Below are positions 35,689 through 43,963 of a stretch of DNA of 64,000 nucleotides, one piece after another; within the stretch, counting starts at the first letter, position 1, and each line of letters opens with the position of its first letter. Both the position numbers and the translations under genes were made by a program. The stretch is from CALREA01 sp041674865 (GTDB lineage: Bacteria > Patescibacteriota > Gracilibacteria > UBA1369 > UBA12463): contig JBAYUX010000002.1 in assembly GCA_041674865.1 (NCBI GenBank), positions 1 to 64,000 on the forward strand, written 5' to 3'. The notes beneath the pieces were generated by a model. It had not been told where the DNA came from and did no database searches. It saw nothing but the letters and a program-made list of their open reading frames with translations.

Positions 35689-36495
35689 CTATCCTCCATT
35701 TTCCCGCTTGAGTAGCTCCGTCAAGACATCTTCCCAAGTAATCAATCTTTTCTTCTGTTTTTCGAGCTTCCTCCGAAATAGCTTCAACTGAGCTATTAGC
35801 CACCCATTCATTGAAGTTGTGAATGTTTCGCGTTTTGAGGATAATTCTTTTTCTTTTTGAGATATCTGATTTTCTTGAATTACTCGATCATCTTGTGATC
35901 TTTCATTGTTATTTCCTGATTGAAAAGTTTCCCCGGGGAAACTTTCAGCTTCAAAAATGGTGCTTTTTTGAGGTGAAGGTGATTCTAAAATGTTTTCTTT
36001 TGAAGTGCAAGTCGTCTCAATAATATTTGAAAATAAATTATGCTCTTCGGCCTCCTGTTTTCGAAAATCGCGGAGATACACTTCGAGCGCTGGTTTTGAG
36101 AGTGCGCGCAATAGCTCGAGCCAACTTTCTTGATTTTTATGTGTTACTAATGAGACTACTGCGCGAATTTTTGACCAGCCTATTTCGCCCGAATAGAGTG
36201 CACGACGAAATAAAGGGAACTCCTCTAGCTGTTTATCCAACCGCAAAATTTCGTTTACCAGGTCGTATCCCACTCCACCTACTATTGAGGCGAAGTGATA
36301 GATAGACGAAAACTTTTTGGGATTATATGCCTGGCGGCGTGCGACGAGAGGCAGTAACCCCATAAACATACGTCGAGTTTTTACCGATAGACTTCCGAGC
36401 TGCGTGCAACGCTCAATGAGCTCGGCATTACTGAGCTGCTCAGCATCCGATACTACTGATAGTACGATGTTTTCGGCAACGACTTTTATCTTCAT
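35689..36495 (-). CDS. DUF222/HNH-associated-like protein without an HNH domain
   Basis: A 268-residue protein. Residues ~1-145 resemble the helical domain found in front of HNH nucleases in many bacteria (DUF222-like): LPLVARRQAYNPKKFSSI, then a pattern with ALYSGEIGWSKIRAVVSLV and WLELLRALSKPALEVYL. The expected C-terminal HNH motif is missing. Instead the last 120 residues are polar, Ser/Glu/Asn-rich and end in a basic stretch. It may be a truncated family member or a DNA-binding relic. It converges on the ribosomal operon and has its own 90-base upstream gap. Confidence 0.55.
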   Translation of the reverse strand: MKIKVVAENIVLSVVSDAEQLSNAELIERCTQLGSLSVKTRRMFMGLLPLVARRQAYNPKKFSSIYHFASIVGGVGYDLVNEILRLDKQLEEFPLFRRALYSGEIGWSKIRAVVSLVTHKNQESWLELLRALSKPALEVYLRDFRKQEAEEHNLFSNIIETTCTSKENILESPSPQKSTIFEAESFPGETFQSGNNNERSQDDRVIQENQISQKEKELSSKRETFTTSMNGWLIAQLKLFRRKLEKQKKRLITWEDVLTELLKRENGG

Positions 36496-36587
36496 AATAG
36501 AAAATTATTCCACGTGTTTGTGGCTTTTCCTAATTACATTATTCTAAAATTTTTCTGACAAGCGGCTTTATCGATCCGCTACCACCG

Positions 36588-37589
36588 TTACGGTTTCGGC
36601 ACCAGTTTTGCTGTAACCGGCATCCCATAGTGTTCGAGTTCGAGCGTGCATTCGAGGGCGCGGAGGGCGACTTCGAGTTGGGCATCGTCGGGCTCTTGGG
36701 TGGTGATTTTTTGGAGCATGAGGCCTGGGGCAACGAAGATTTTGACGATTGCGTTTTCGGTATGCTTGGCGCTCCACTTGAGAACTTCATAGGCAACACC
36801 ACCAATGAGTGGGAGCCATGCGAGACGAAGGGCGAAGTTCATCCAGAACGTTGGTTGTTTCGGAAGGAACATGTAGGTGAAGATTGAGATGACAAAGACG
36901 ATGAGAATAAAACTTGTGCCGCATCGTGGGTGGAAACGAGTTTGCTTGCGAGCATTTTCTACGGTGAGGTCGAGACCTTTTTCGTAGGTCCAAACTGCCT
37001 TATGTTCTCCGCCGTGATACTCAAAAACACGCTTCATTTCTTTTGAAAGAAGCATGAGTGATAAATAGCCAATGAAGATTGAGAGCTTAATGACGCCATC
37101 AATGAGGTTGAAGACGAAATAGTTGCTGTGAACGAGTGGTGAGATTTTTTCGAGCTGTGTAGTAATGAGAAGTGGAATAAATTTGAAAAGAAAAATACTA
37201 ATTCCGAATGCAACCACGAGAGATGCTGCGAAAAAAAGTGAGTCGAGAATAGTCTTCTCTTCTTCTTTTTCAAATGTTTTTTCAGTTTGCGTTTCGGTTC
37301 CGTCATCGGCAAAAATTGCGGATGCGAAGTCGAGAGCCTTGAACCCGATCAGCATCATTTCACAAATTCCGACCATTCCGCGAACGAGCGGGAAGGCAAA
37401 AAATTTCATACGGGATGCGAGTGATTTGAAGGGTCTTTTGTCGAAGACGATCTCGCCTTTGTGATTGCGGACGGCGACAGCGACATAATTTGGACTGCGC
37501 ATGAGGACACCCTCAATAACGGCTTGTCCACCTGGCGCGAAGTCGATAGGAAGATCTTTTCTTACGGCGTTGATTTGGTCTTTGTTCAT
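36588..37589 (-). CDS. DUF1385 family membrane protein
   Basis: A 333-residue protein of the DUF1385 family. The N-terminal hallmark GGQAVIEGVLMRSP is present at about residues 16-29, and a later conserved stretch is YHGGEHKAVWTYEKG with FHPRCGTSF. There are about four to five membrane spans between and after these. The biochemical role of the family is not established. ATG 37589 (MNKDQ) is preferred because the conserved domain starts just after it; the frame is open to 37640. Confidence 0.88.
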   Translation of the reverse strand: MNKDQINAVRKDLPIDFAPGGQAVIEGVLMRSPNYVAVAVRNHKGEIVFDKRPFKSLASRMKFFAFPLVRGMVGICEMMLIGFKALDFASAIFADDGTETQTEKTFEKEEEKTILDSLFFAASLVVAFGISIFLFKFIPLLITTQLEKISPLVHSNYFVFNLIDGVIKLSIFIGYLSLMLLSKEMKRVFEYHGGEHKAVWTYEKGLDLTVENARKQTRFHPRCGTSFILIVFVISIFTYMFLPKQPTFWMNFALRLAWLPLIGGVAYEVLKWSAKHTENAIVKIFVAPGLMLQKITTQEPDDAQLEVALRALECTLELEHYGMPVTAKLVPKP

Positions 37590-37669
37590 GGGTATTTGGT
37601 AATGTAGAGTCAGTATAGGTTTTTTCGACTTTGGTTGCAATTTTCGAGGCTGATTGATAGTGTGGGCAC

Positions 37670-38122
37670 ATGAAAGTTTCCATCAAACGTATCGATAAAG
37701 AGTTGCCACTGCCGATGTATGAGTCGACTGGAGCGGTTGGATTTGATTTTGTGGCGCGGGAAGAGACCGTTATTAGTGCGAAGTCACTGGGGCTCATTCC
37801 GGGGAATGTAGTGATTGAGGTGCCCGTTGGATATATGCTGGTTGTGGCGGCGCGCAGCAGCGCGCCAAAGAAGAAGGGTCTCTTAACCCCTCATGGTATC
37901 GGCATCATTGATCATGACTACTGTGGCCCGAATGATGAGATCAAAGTTCAGGTGTACAATTTCCGCGATGAACCAGTAATCGTTGCTCGTGGCGAGAAGA
38001 TTGCGCAGGGTGTATTTGTACGAATAGATAAGTTTGAATTTTCAGAGATCGAAGAGATGCAGCGAGAAAGCCGTGGTGGATTTGGAAGCACTGGAGGATA
38101 TACTCATGAAGTTCAACAATAA
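37670..38122 (+). CDS. dut: dUTP diphosphatase
   Basis: A 150-residue trimeric dUTPase, which hydrolyses dUTP to dUMP and pyrophosphate to keep uracil out of DNA and feed dTMP synthesis. Conserved motifs can be followed: AVGFDF (motif 1), ARSSAPKKKG (motif 2), GIGIIDHDYCG (motif 3), a motif 4 around RGEKIAQGVF, and RGGFGSTGG (motif 5, closing the active site). It is followed after 27 bases by thymidylate kinase, the next step but one in the same pathway. Confidence 0.95.
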   Translation: MKVSIKRIDKELPLPMYESTGAVGFDFVAREETVISAKSLGLIPGNVVIEVPVGYMLVVAARSSAPKKKGLLTPHGIGIIDHDYCGPNDEIKVQVYNFRDEPVIVARGEKIAQGVFVRIDKFEFSEIEEMQRESRGGFGSTGGYTHEVQQ

Positions 38123-38149
38123 TTTCCTATCTCTTAGAATTTTTATTCC

Positions 38150-38749
38150 ATGCAAGGAGCACTCATTACATTTTACGGCATCAACAACATCGGCAAGACG
38201 ACTCAGTCTCAGCTTCTTGTAAAGCGCTTGCAGGCAGAGGGTATCGATGCGGTGTATGTAAAATATCCGATTTATGATACGGAGCCGACGGGTGGTTTTT
38301 TGAATCGTGTACTTCGACAGAGCGAGGCGGGTGTTCAGAGAATTTCTGAACATGAACTTCAGATGTGGTTTACATTAAATCGACATCAGTTTGAGCCAAC
38401 GCTCAAAAAATGGCTTGAAGAAGGCAAAATTGTGATTGCTGAAGATTACACTGGAACAGGTATTGGTTGGGGTACGACCAAAGGTGCCGACCAGGACTGG
38501 CTCGAAGATTTGAATCGATATTTATTGAAGGAAGATTTTGCGGTTTTGCTTGAGGGTGTTCGGACGATGAAGGCAAAAGAAGAAGGCCACATTCATGAGT
38601 CAGATGATGCGCTTGTTGAGCGCGCCCGTGAAGTTTTCTCAAGACTTGGCGACGAGTGCGGCTGGGCGCGCGTCCAAATGGAGCCGGTCAAAGAAGCTTC
38701 TGCTGAAAAAATCTACAAAGTCGTCAAAAACTTTTTGAGCGCTCGGTAG
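38150..38749 (+). CDS. tmk: dTMP kinase (thymidylate kinase)
   Basis: A 199-residue P-loop kinase that phosphorylates dTMP to dTDP. The Walker A is FYGINNIGKTTQS (residues 8-20) and VYVKYPIYDTEPTGG contains the phosphate-binding region that follows in the family. A central EDYTGTGIGWG replaces the commoner DRY/FxxS form, so it belongs to a divergent branch. It is co-directional with dut. Its last 37 bases overlap the convergent hydrolase gene tail to tail. Confidence 0.85.
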   Translation: MQGALITFYGINNIGKTTQSQLLVKRLQAEGIDAVYVKYPIYDTEPTGGFLNRVLRQSEAGVQRISEHELQMWFTLNRHQFEPTLKKWLEEGKIVIAEDYTGTGIGWGTTKGADQDWLEDLNRYLLKEDFAVLLEGVRTMKAKEEGHIHESDDALVERAREVFSRLGDECGWARVQMEPVKEASAEKIYKVVKNFLSAR

Positions 38750-39558
38750 AGAGACTTTTCTTCTCCGTGAAAACTGTGATCGGCCTTTTCGATGAGTGCG
38801 GTTTTTGATTTCTTATTCGCAAATACTTTCTTTAATTTCGCCAGCATTTCTTCCGGATGAATCGCCGCAAACTGCTCCTCTTCGCCAAAAACAGCGAGTA
38901 TCGGTTGCGTGATTTTTCCAACTGAGGTGAGTGGTTTTGCATAATTAAATATTCCTCCCTCGATCGAATTTTCCTTCAATAAGTGATAAAAACGCTGCGC
39001 GGAAAACATTGCCGTCTTGAACTCTTTCGGCAAGATCGTGTCGCCTTTATTTTTCTTCGTTAACTTCTCGGCTTCTTTTAGCAACTTACCGAAACTTTTT
39101 CCAAGCATCATCTTATGAAATCCGAGATCATCTGCCGGCGAAAGAAGCATGAGCCCGACAATTGGAAATTTCTTTACCGTGTTCATGTAGTAGGTACTTT
39201 TCTGACAGCCCGTTGAGTGACCCGAGAGAATAAACTTCCGATAACCGAGCTTATATAGCGCAGCGAGCGCTCCATTAATATCTTTTTTGCACTCCTCAAA
39301 TCGCTCCATCGATGTCCCAAGAAATCGCCCCTTGATCAAAGAAACCACCCCCATTCCCCTATTATTGAAGGCAAAAAAGTCGTGCCCCGTGTCGTTTGCT
39401 GCCTGTGCAACTGTCTCAACAACTTTCCCGTGATAAAACTCGTCGGTCATCCCGTGGACATGGACAACTGCCGTCTTTGTCTTTTTTTGGCCTTTTACGA
39501 GACCTCCGTAAAGCTCTAATCCATCAGAAGTTTTGAACGAAAAGATGTTCCAAATCAT
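38713..39558 (-). CDS. Alpha/beta hydrolase
   Basis: A 281-residue hydrolase of the alpha/beta superfamily. The nucleophile elbow GHSTG (in LSGHSTGCQKS) and a C-terminal histidine in KADHSFHG are in the right places; the acid residue is probably in the FGEEEQ region after strand 6. The start VHVHGMTDEFYHG supplies the oxyanion-hole HG. The frame is open to 39693, but ATG 39558 starts at the beta-strand region and is the better choice. The substrate is unknown; the family includes esterases and acyl transferases. No signal peptide is present. Confidence 0.8.
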   Translation of the reverse strand: MIWNIFSFKTSDGLELYGGLVKGQKKTKTAVVHVHGMTDEFYHGKVVETVAQAANDTGHDFFAFNNRGMGVVSLIKGRFLGTSMERFEECKKDINGALAALYKLGYRKFILSGHSTGCQKSTYYMNTVKKFPIVGLMLLSPADDLGFHKMMLGKSFGKLLKEAEKLTKKNKGDTILPKEFKTAMFSAQRFYHLLKENSIEGGIFNYAKPLTSVGKITQPILAVFGEEEQFAAIHPEEMLAKLKKVFANKKSKTALIEKADHSFHGEEKSLYRALKKFLTTL

Positions 39559-39646
39559 AGGGAAGTTTGTTATGCTTTGAGCGCTCAACTGGCGATAGCC
39601 ACTTGAACTTAGACCCAGTATACCAAATCTTTCTCCCAATTCTCCC

Positions 39647-40507
39647 ATGATTCTTCTCGACGGAAAAAAGGTAGCCGCAGACGTCATTACCAAGGCAAAA
39701 TCCGACGTTGATGTTTTGAAATCTTCTGGCGTGCAGCCGAAACTCGTCGTTGTTCAGGTTGGAGAAGATCCGGCATCTGTCGTCTATATCGGTCAAAAGC
39801 TCAAGCGATGCAAGGAGACCGGCATTGAGTCGGCACATGCAAAAATGGAGGCATCTGTTACAACAGAGGAGATTATTGCAAAAGTTCACGAGTTAAATAA
39901 TGACCCTGGCGTCCATGGCATTCTCGTCCAGCTCCCCTTGCCTGCTCACGTAAATACTCCGCTCGTCATGAAGGCGATCGATCCAAAAAAAGACGTTGAT
40001 GGTTTTACGGCTTATAACGTCGGAAAAATGACTCTTGGCGCTGAATTTGAGCGACTTACTCCATGTACTGCTCAGGGTGTTATTGACCTCCTCGAGGCGT
40101 ACAAAATTTCTGTCGAAGGTAAAGAAGTGGTTATGGTCGGCGCGAGCAATGTTGTTGGAAAACCTCTCGCCATTATGATGCTCAATCGAGGCGCGACGAT
40201 TACGGTCTGCCATATTAAAACTCAAGACCTCGCCTTCCATACAAAACGAGCCGATATTCTCTGCGTGGCTGTCGGAAAACGAAATCTTATTACGGCAGAT
40301 ATGGTCAAAGATGGCGTTACGGTTGTCGACATTGGTATTAACCGTGATCCCGAAGGAAAACTCTGTGGAGATACTGATTTTGAAGCTATTTCCAAGAAAG
40401 CCTATGCCATCACCCCGGTTCCAGGTGGCGTTGGTCAGATGACGGTCGCCTGTCTCATGGCAAATATCGTGAAAGCGGCACAAAATCTTCACGAACTTTC
40501 CGCGTAA
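39647..40507 (+). CDS. folD: Bifunctional methylene-THF dehydrogenase/methenyl-THF cyclohydrolase
   Basis: A 286-residue FolD that interconverts 5,10-methylene-, methenyl- and 10-formyl-tetrahydrofolate. Landmarks are YIGQKLKRCKETGI with the catalytic lysine, GILVQLPLPAHV, DVDGF, PCTAQGVIDLL, the dinucleotide-binding VVMVGASNVVGKP and TPVPGGVGQMT at the end. The 10-formyl-THF it can produce is needed for purine synthesis, and the next two genes are purF and purD. The ATG follows the C/T-rich leader caattctccc. Confidence 0.97.
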   Translation: MILLDGKKVAADVITKAKSDVDVLKSSGVQPKLVVVQVGEDPASVVYIGQKLKRCKETGIESAHAKMEASVTTEEIIAKVHELNNDPGVHGILVQLPLPAHVNTPLVMKAIDPKKDVDGFTAYNVGKMTLGAEFERLTPCTAQGVIDLLEAYKISVEGKEVVMVGASNVVGKPLAIMMLNRGATITVCHIKTQDLAFHTKRADILCVAVGKRNLITADMVKDGVTVVDIGINRDPEGKLCGDTDFEAISKKAYAITPVPGGVGQMTVACLMANIVKAAQNLHELSA

Positions 40508-40536
40508 GATCATTACAAGAAAGCCATTTTCGGCAC

Positions 40537-40564
40537 TTGCATACGGTCAAATTTTCGGTATACT
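40537..40564 (+). promoter_or_regulatory. Promoter of purF-purD with leader hairpin
   Basis: TTGCAT (40537-40542), 16-base spacer, TATACT (40559-40564). Transcription should start near 40571. The first bases AAAAAGCC (40573-40580) can pair with GGCTTTTT (40604-40611) before a T-rich run, a terminator-like structure in the leader that might be an attenuator. Confidence 0.6.
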
Positions 40565-40644
40565 AGTCTTACAAAAAGCCTCCTCTGAATCTGAAGTTGC
40601 CCTGGCTTTTTCTTTTTCTTTTCAATCCTCAACCCCCCTCAACT

Positions 40645-42162
40645 ATGTGTGGCATTCTTGGCATCATGGGAAACGACAACGTCGCTCAGGATCTCTATGA
40701 TGGATTAACCACACTTCAGCACCGCGGACAGGACTCAGCTGGAATTATGACCTTCGATGGCCACTTCAACCTCAAAAAGGGAAATGGTCTCGTTCGAGAT
40801 GTCTTCCATACGAAGAATATGTTCCGTCTCAAGGGAAATGTTGGTATTGGACATGTCCGATATCCTACGGCTGGAAGTTACGATGCGGCTGAAGCTCAGC
40901 CGTTTTTTGTTAACTCACCTTTTGGAATCGCTTTAATCCACAATGGAAATCTTACTAATTACGAACAGCTCAAGAAGGAAATTATTACCGACAATATTCG
41001 ATATCTCAACACGTCTTCTGATTCTGAGGTTCTCCTCAATGTCGTTGCGAATGAGATTCTCAAACTCAACAAACTCAAGCTCCAGCCAAAAGACCTTTTC
41101 CGCGCTATGGACAAGGTTTTTAAACGTCTTAAAGGTAGCTACTCATGTATCATGATGATTGCTGACCATGGACTCGTCGCCTTCCGTGATCCGAATGGTA
41201 TTCGACCACTCGTTATCGGTGAGCGTCAAAATGAATCCCTCAGAAAAGAATATATTATTTCTTCTGAGACAGTCGCTCTATCTGGTGGAAGTTTTGATGT
41301 CATCAGTGACGTCCAGCCAGGTGAAGTTGTCTATATCGATACTGATCGCAAGATTCACCGTCATCAGAGCGTGAAGACTGACTGGGCTCCTTGTATCTTC
41401 GAATTCGTCTACCTCGCACGACCTGACTCTGTCATCGACAAAATCAGCGTTTACAAGACGAGACTTCGAATGGGTCAGGTTCTCGCAAAGAAAATTGCCA
41501 AGACTCTTAAAAAAGAAAAGCTTCCGATCGATGTCGTTATGCCGGTTCCAGATACGGCTCGCTCTTCAGCCCTTGCGGTTGCGGAAGTACTTGGCGTCAA
41601 GTACCGAGAGGGACTTATCAAAAATCGATACATTGGCCGAACGTTCATTATGCCTGGTCAGGCTATTCGAAAAAAGAGCATCAAGTATAAGCTCATGCCA
41701 ATCGAACTTGAGATTCGCGGAAAGAATATTCTTCTCGTGGATGACTCGATTGTTCGAGGAAATACTTGTAAAAAAATTATCCAGATTGTTCGAGATGCTG
41801 GTGCGAAAAATGTCTATTTTGCCTCATCAGCTCCACCGCTTCGAAATCCATGTGTCTACGGTGTTGATATGCCAAGTAAGAAAGATTTCATTGCGAATAA
41901 GCTCAGTATCACTGAGATTGCTAAAGAAATTGGTGCTGACAAACTCTTCTACCAGGAAATCGACGACCTCATATGGTCGGCTCATGAAGGTAATAAAAAA
42001 ATTACGAAGTTCTGTTCTGCGTGTATGGATGGAAAGTATCCAACCAAGGATATTACGCTCAAGCGCCTGGATGAGATGGATGCCATCCGCTCTACGGCTG
42101 AACGTCCAGGATCCCCTGAGGCAGCAGATAACGCCCAAGATGATCAGCTTACGCTTATTTAA
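40645..42162 (+). CDS. purF: Amidophosphoribosyltransferase
   Basis: A 505-residue enzyme of the first committed step of purine synthesis, making phosphoribosylamine from PRPP and glutamine. The start at 40645 places Cys right after Met (MCGILGIMG), as required for the N-terminal nucleophile; the longer frame from 40597 cannot be right. The glutaminase half shows LQHRGQDSAG and GHVRYPTAG; the transferase half shows VVMPVPDTARSSA and the PRPP motif LLVDDSIVRGNT. There is no long propeptide. purD follows after 25 bases. Confidence 0.97.
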   Translation: MCGILGIMGNDNVAQDLYDGLTTLQHRGQDSAGIMTFDGHFNLKKGNGLVRDVFHTKNMFRLKGNVGIGHVRYPTAGSYDAAEAQPFFVNSPFGIALIHNGNLTNYEQLKKEIITDNIRYLNTSSDSEVLLNVVANEILKLNKLKLQPKDLFRAMDKVFKRLKGSYSCIMMIADHGLVAFRDPNGIRPLVIGERQNESLRKEYIISSETVALSGGSFDVISDVQPGEVVYIDTDRKIHRHQSVKTDWAPCIFEFVYLARPDSVIDKISVYKTRLRMGQVLAKKIAKTLKKEKLPIDVVMPVPDTARSSALAVAEVLGVKYREGLIKNRYIGRTFIMPGQAIRKKSIKYKLMPIELEIRGKNILLVDDSIVRGNTCKKIIQIVRDAGAKNVYFASSAPPLRNPCVYGVDMPSKKDFIANKLSITEIAKEIGADKLFYQEIDDLIWSAHEGNKKITKFCSACMDGKYPTKDITLKRLDEMDAIRSTAERPGSPEAADNAQDDQLTLI

Positions 42163-42187
42163 TTCCTGATTTGTCACACTCGATTCT

Positions 42188-43513
42188 ATGAAAAAAGTTT
42201 TGCTCATTGGTAGTGGTGCCCGTGAACATGTTCTTGCCGAAACGATTAAGCGAAGTCCTCAAGATGTTCATCTCTATGTTTTTGCAAAAACGATGAACCC
42301 TGGAATTGCCCATATGGCCGAGGGTTATGAGGTTGGAGATATTATGGACATGGAAGCAGTCAAAGAATATGCAAAGAAGGTTCGTCCTGACTTCGCGGTT
42401 ATCGGTCCTGAGGACCCTATCGGTGCTGGAATTGCAGATGAGCTTTTGGCGGTTGGTGTTGAGTGCGTAGCCCCATTCAAGAAAGTGGCTCAGCTTGAGG
42501 CCTCAAAGTCTTTTACGAGAAATTTATTAGCGAAATATGGGATTCCTGGAAATCCTGCATATGGTGTTTTTGAGAATGATCATGATGCGCACGCATTCGC
42601 TACATCCTTGAAAGATCAGGGCATGGAGTTTGTTATCAAGGCTGACGGCCTGATGGCTGGAAAGGGCGTTATGGTACAGGGAGACCACTTCGATACCATC
42701 GACGAGGGCATGGAGTTTGCCAAAGAATGTATCGCAAAATTTGGACGAGTTGTCTTCGAGGAAAAACTCGTTGGTCAGGAGTTTTCGCTTATGAGTTTTG
42801 CTGACGGTGTTCATACATTTGAGATGCCGGCTGTCCAGGACCATAAGCGCGCTTTCGAGGGCGATACTGGCCCGAATACTGGTGGCATGGGTACGTACAG
42901 CGATGCTGATCACCTACTACCTTTCTTGAAAACGGAGGATGTCGACGAGGCACGGATTATTACCAAAATGGTTCAAGAGGCACTTCAAAAAGAAACTGGT
43001 GAGTTTTATAAAGGCATTATGTATGGTGGATTTATTGCCGTAAAAAACGGTGTTCGGCTTATCGAGTACAATATGCGTTTTGGTGATCCTGAGGCGATGA
43101 ATGTCTTGCCGCTTTTGCAAACGGATTTTATCGAAGTTTGCGAGGCGATGATCGATCGTTCACTCGACCAACTTCCAATTATGTTCGAACAGAAGGCTAC
43201 AGTGTGCAAGTACGTCGTACCCGAGGGTTATCCGGGTAAGGCAGTGAAAGGCGAGAAACTCGTCTTACCTGAGTTGCCTGCTGGCGTACGCGTCTACTAC
43301 GGATCGGTTGACCAGAAGGGCGATGATTTAATTTTATGCGGATCACGTGCGGTCGCACTTGTTGGCATCGGAGATACGATCGCTGAGGCGGAAAAGCTCG
43401 CCGAGTCTGCTGCATCACAAATACAAGGCCCTGTCTTTTATCGTAAAGATATCGGAACGAAGGCGCTGATTCAGAAACGAATTGATATGATGAAGGAGAT
43501 TCGAGGAAACTAA
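42188..43513 (+). CDS. purD: Phosphoribosylamine-glycine ligase
   Basis: A 441-residue ATP-grasp enzyme that joins phosphoribosylamine with glycine, the step directly after PurF. The start KVLLIGSGAREHVLAE is the family signature; VIKADGLMAGKGV and GGMGTYSDAD are ATP-grasp elements, and YNMRFGDPEAM matches the conserved metal-binding stretch. It is in an apparent operon with purF. The other purine genes are not in the window. Confidence 0.96.
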   Translation: MKKVLLIGSGAREHVLAETIKRSPQDVHLYVFAKTMNPGIAHMAEGYEVGDIMDMEAVKEYAKKVRPDFAVIGPEDPIGAGIADELLAVGVECVAPFKKVAQLEASKSFTRNLLAKYGIPGNPAYGVFENDHDAHAFATSLKDQGMEFVIKADGLMAGKGVMVQGDHFDTIDEGMEFAKECIAKFGRVVFEEKLVGQEFSLMSFADGVHTFEMPAVQDHKRAFEGDTGPNTGGMGTYSDADHLLPFLKTEDVDEARIITKMVQEALQKETGEFYKGIMYGGFIAVKNGVRLIEYNMRFGDPEAMNVLPLLQTDFIEVCEAMIDRSLDQLPIMFEQKATVCKYVVPEGYPGKAVKGEKLVLPELPAGVRVYYGSVDQKGDDLILCGSRAVALVGIGDTIAEAEKLAESAASQIQGPVFYRKDIGTKALIQKRIDMMKEIRGN

Positions 43514-43521
43514 AAGCTATT

Positions 43522-43794
43522 TTACTTTCCCTTCTTTTTGGATTTCTTTGGCTCAGCGTCTTCGCTGAACTTTTCATTGAATAACTTCTCTGCTTTTTTC
43601 CAAAGTCTCTGAGAGTAAGTTACGGCTTCTGCAGCTGAGTCTTTCATGGCTTCGCCAAGTTCTTCAAGTCCCGTACCACCTTTTGCGCGCTCTTTGATGA
43701 TTTCCTGACGAAGTTCTTTTCCTTTCTTTGGCGCAAATAAAATGCCAAGACCAGCACCCGCCAAGAGCCCAACGATAACGCTTTTGAATTTCAT
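43522..43794 (-). CDS. YtxH domain protein
   Basis: A 90-residue protein with a short N-terminal membrane-inserting stretch, VIVGLLAGAGLGILFAPKKGKELRQ, the typical core of the YtxH/gas-vesicle-like family, and a very basic Lys-rich end. Such proteins are small envelope or stress proteins of uncertain role. It converges on purD with an 8-base gap. A -10-like TATACT on the minus strand lies about 30 bases upstream of its start. Confidence 0.85.
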   Translation of the reverse strand: MKFKSVIVGLLAGAGLGILFAPKKGKELRQEIIKERAKGGTGLEELGEAMKDSAAEAVTYSQRLWKKAEKLFNEKFSEDAEPKKSKKKGK

Positions 43795-43854
43795 AATGTA
43801 GAGATGAGGAAGTGAGTAGATTTAGTATACTCCTCCCTCTTCTTATTTGGATAC

Positions 43855-43948
43855 AAAAAAAGCGGAAGGTGGTAGAGACCGAGAGTCACAATCTGCAGGA
43901 AGTAAACTTCCGAAGCCGTGACTTGAGGGGTCTAACCCTTCCGCTTTT
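43855..43948 (-). terminator. Large nested-stem terminator of the SLH surface gene
   Basis: Outer arms AAAAGCGGAAGG (43858-43869) and CCTTCCGCTTTT (43937-43948) are exact complements. Inside lie AGACC/GGTCT (43876-43880 with 43929-43933), GTCAC/GTGAC (43885-43889 with 43918-43922) and GGAAGT/ACTTCC (43898-43903 with 43906-43911, loop AA). Read on the minus strand the outer stem ends in a run of T. It lies 15 bases past the surface gene's stop. Confidence 0.88.
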
Positions 43949-43963
43949 ATGTATTTCAATTCT

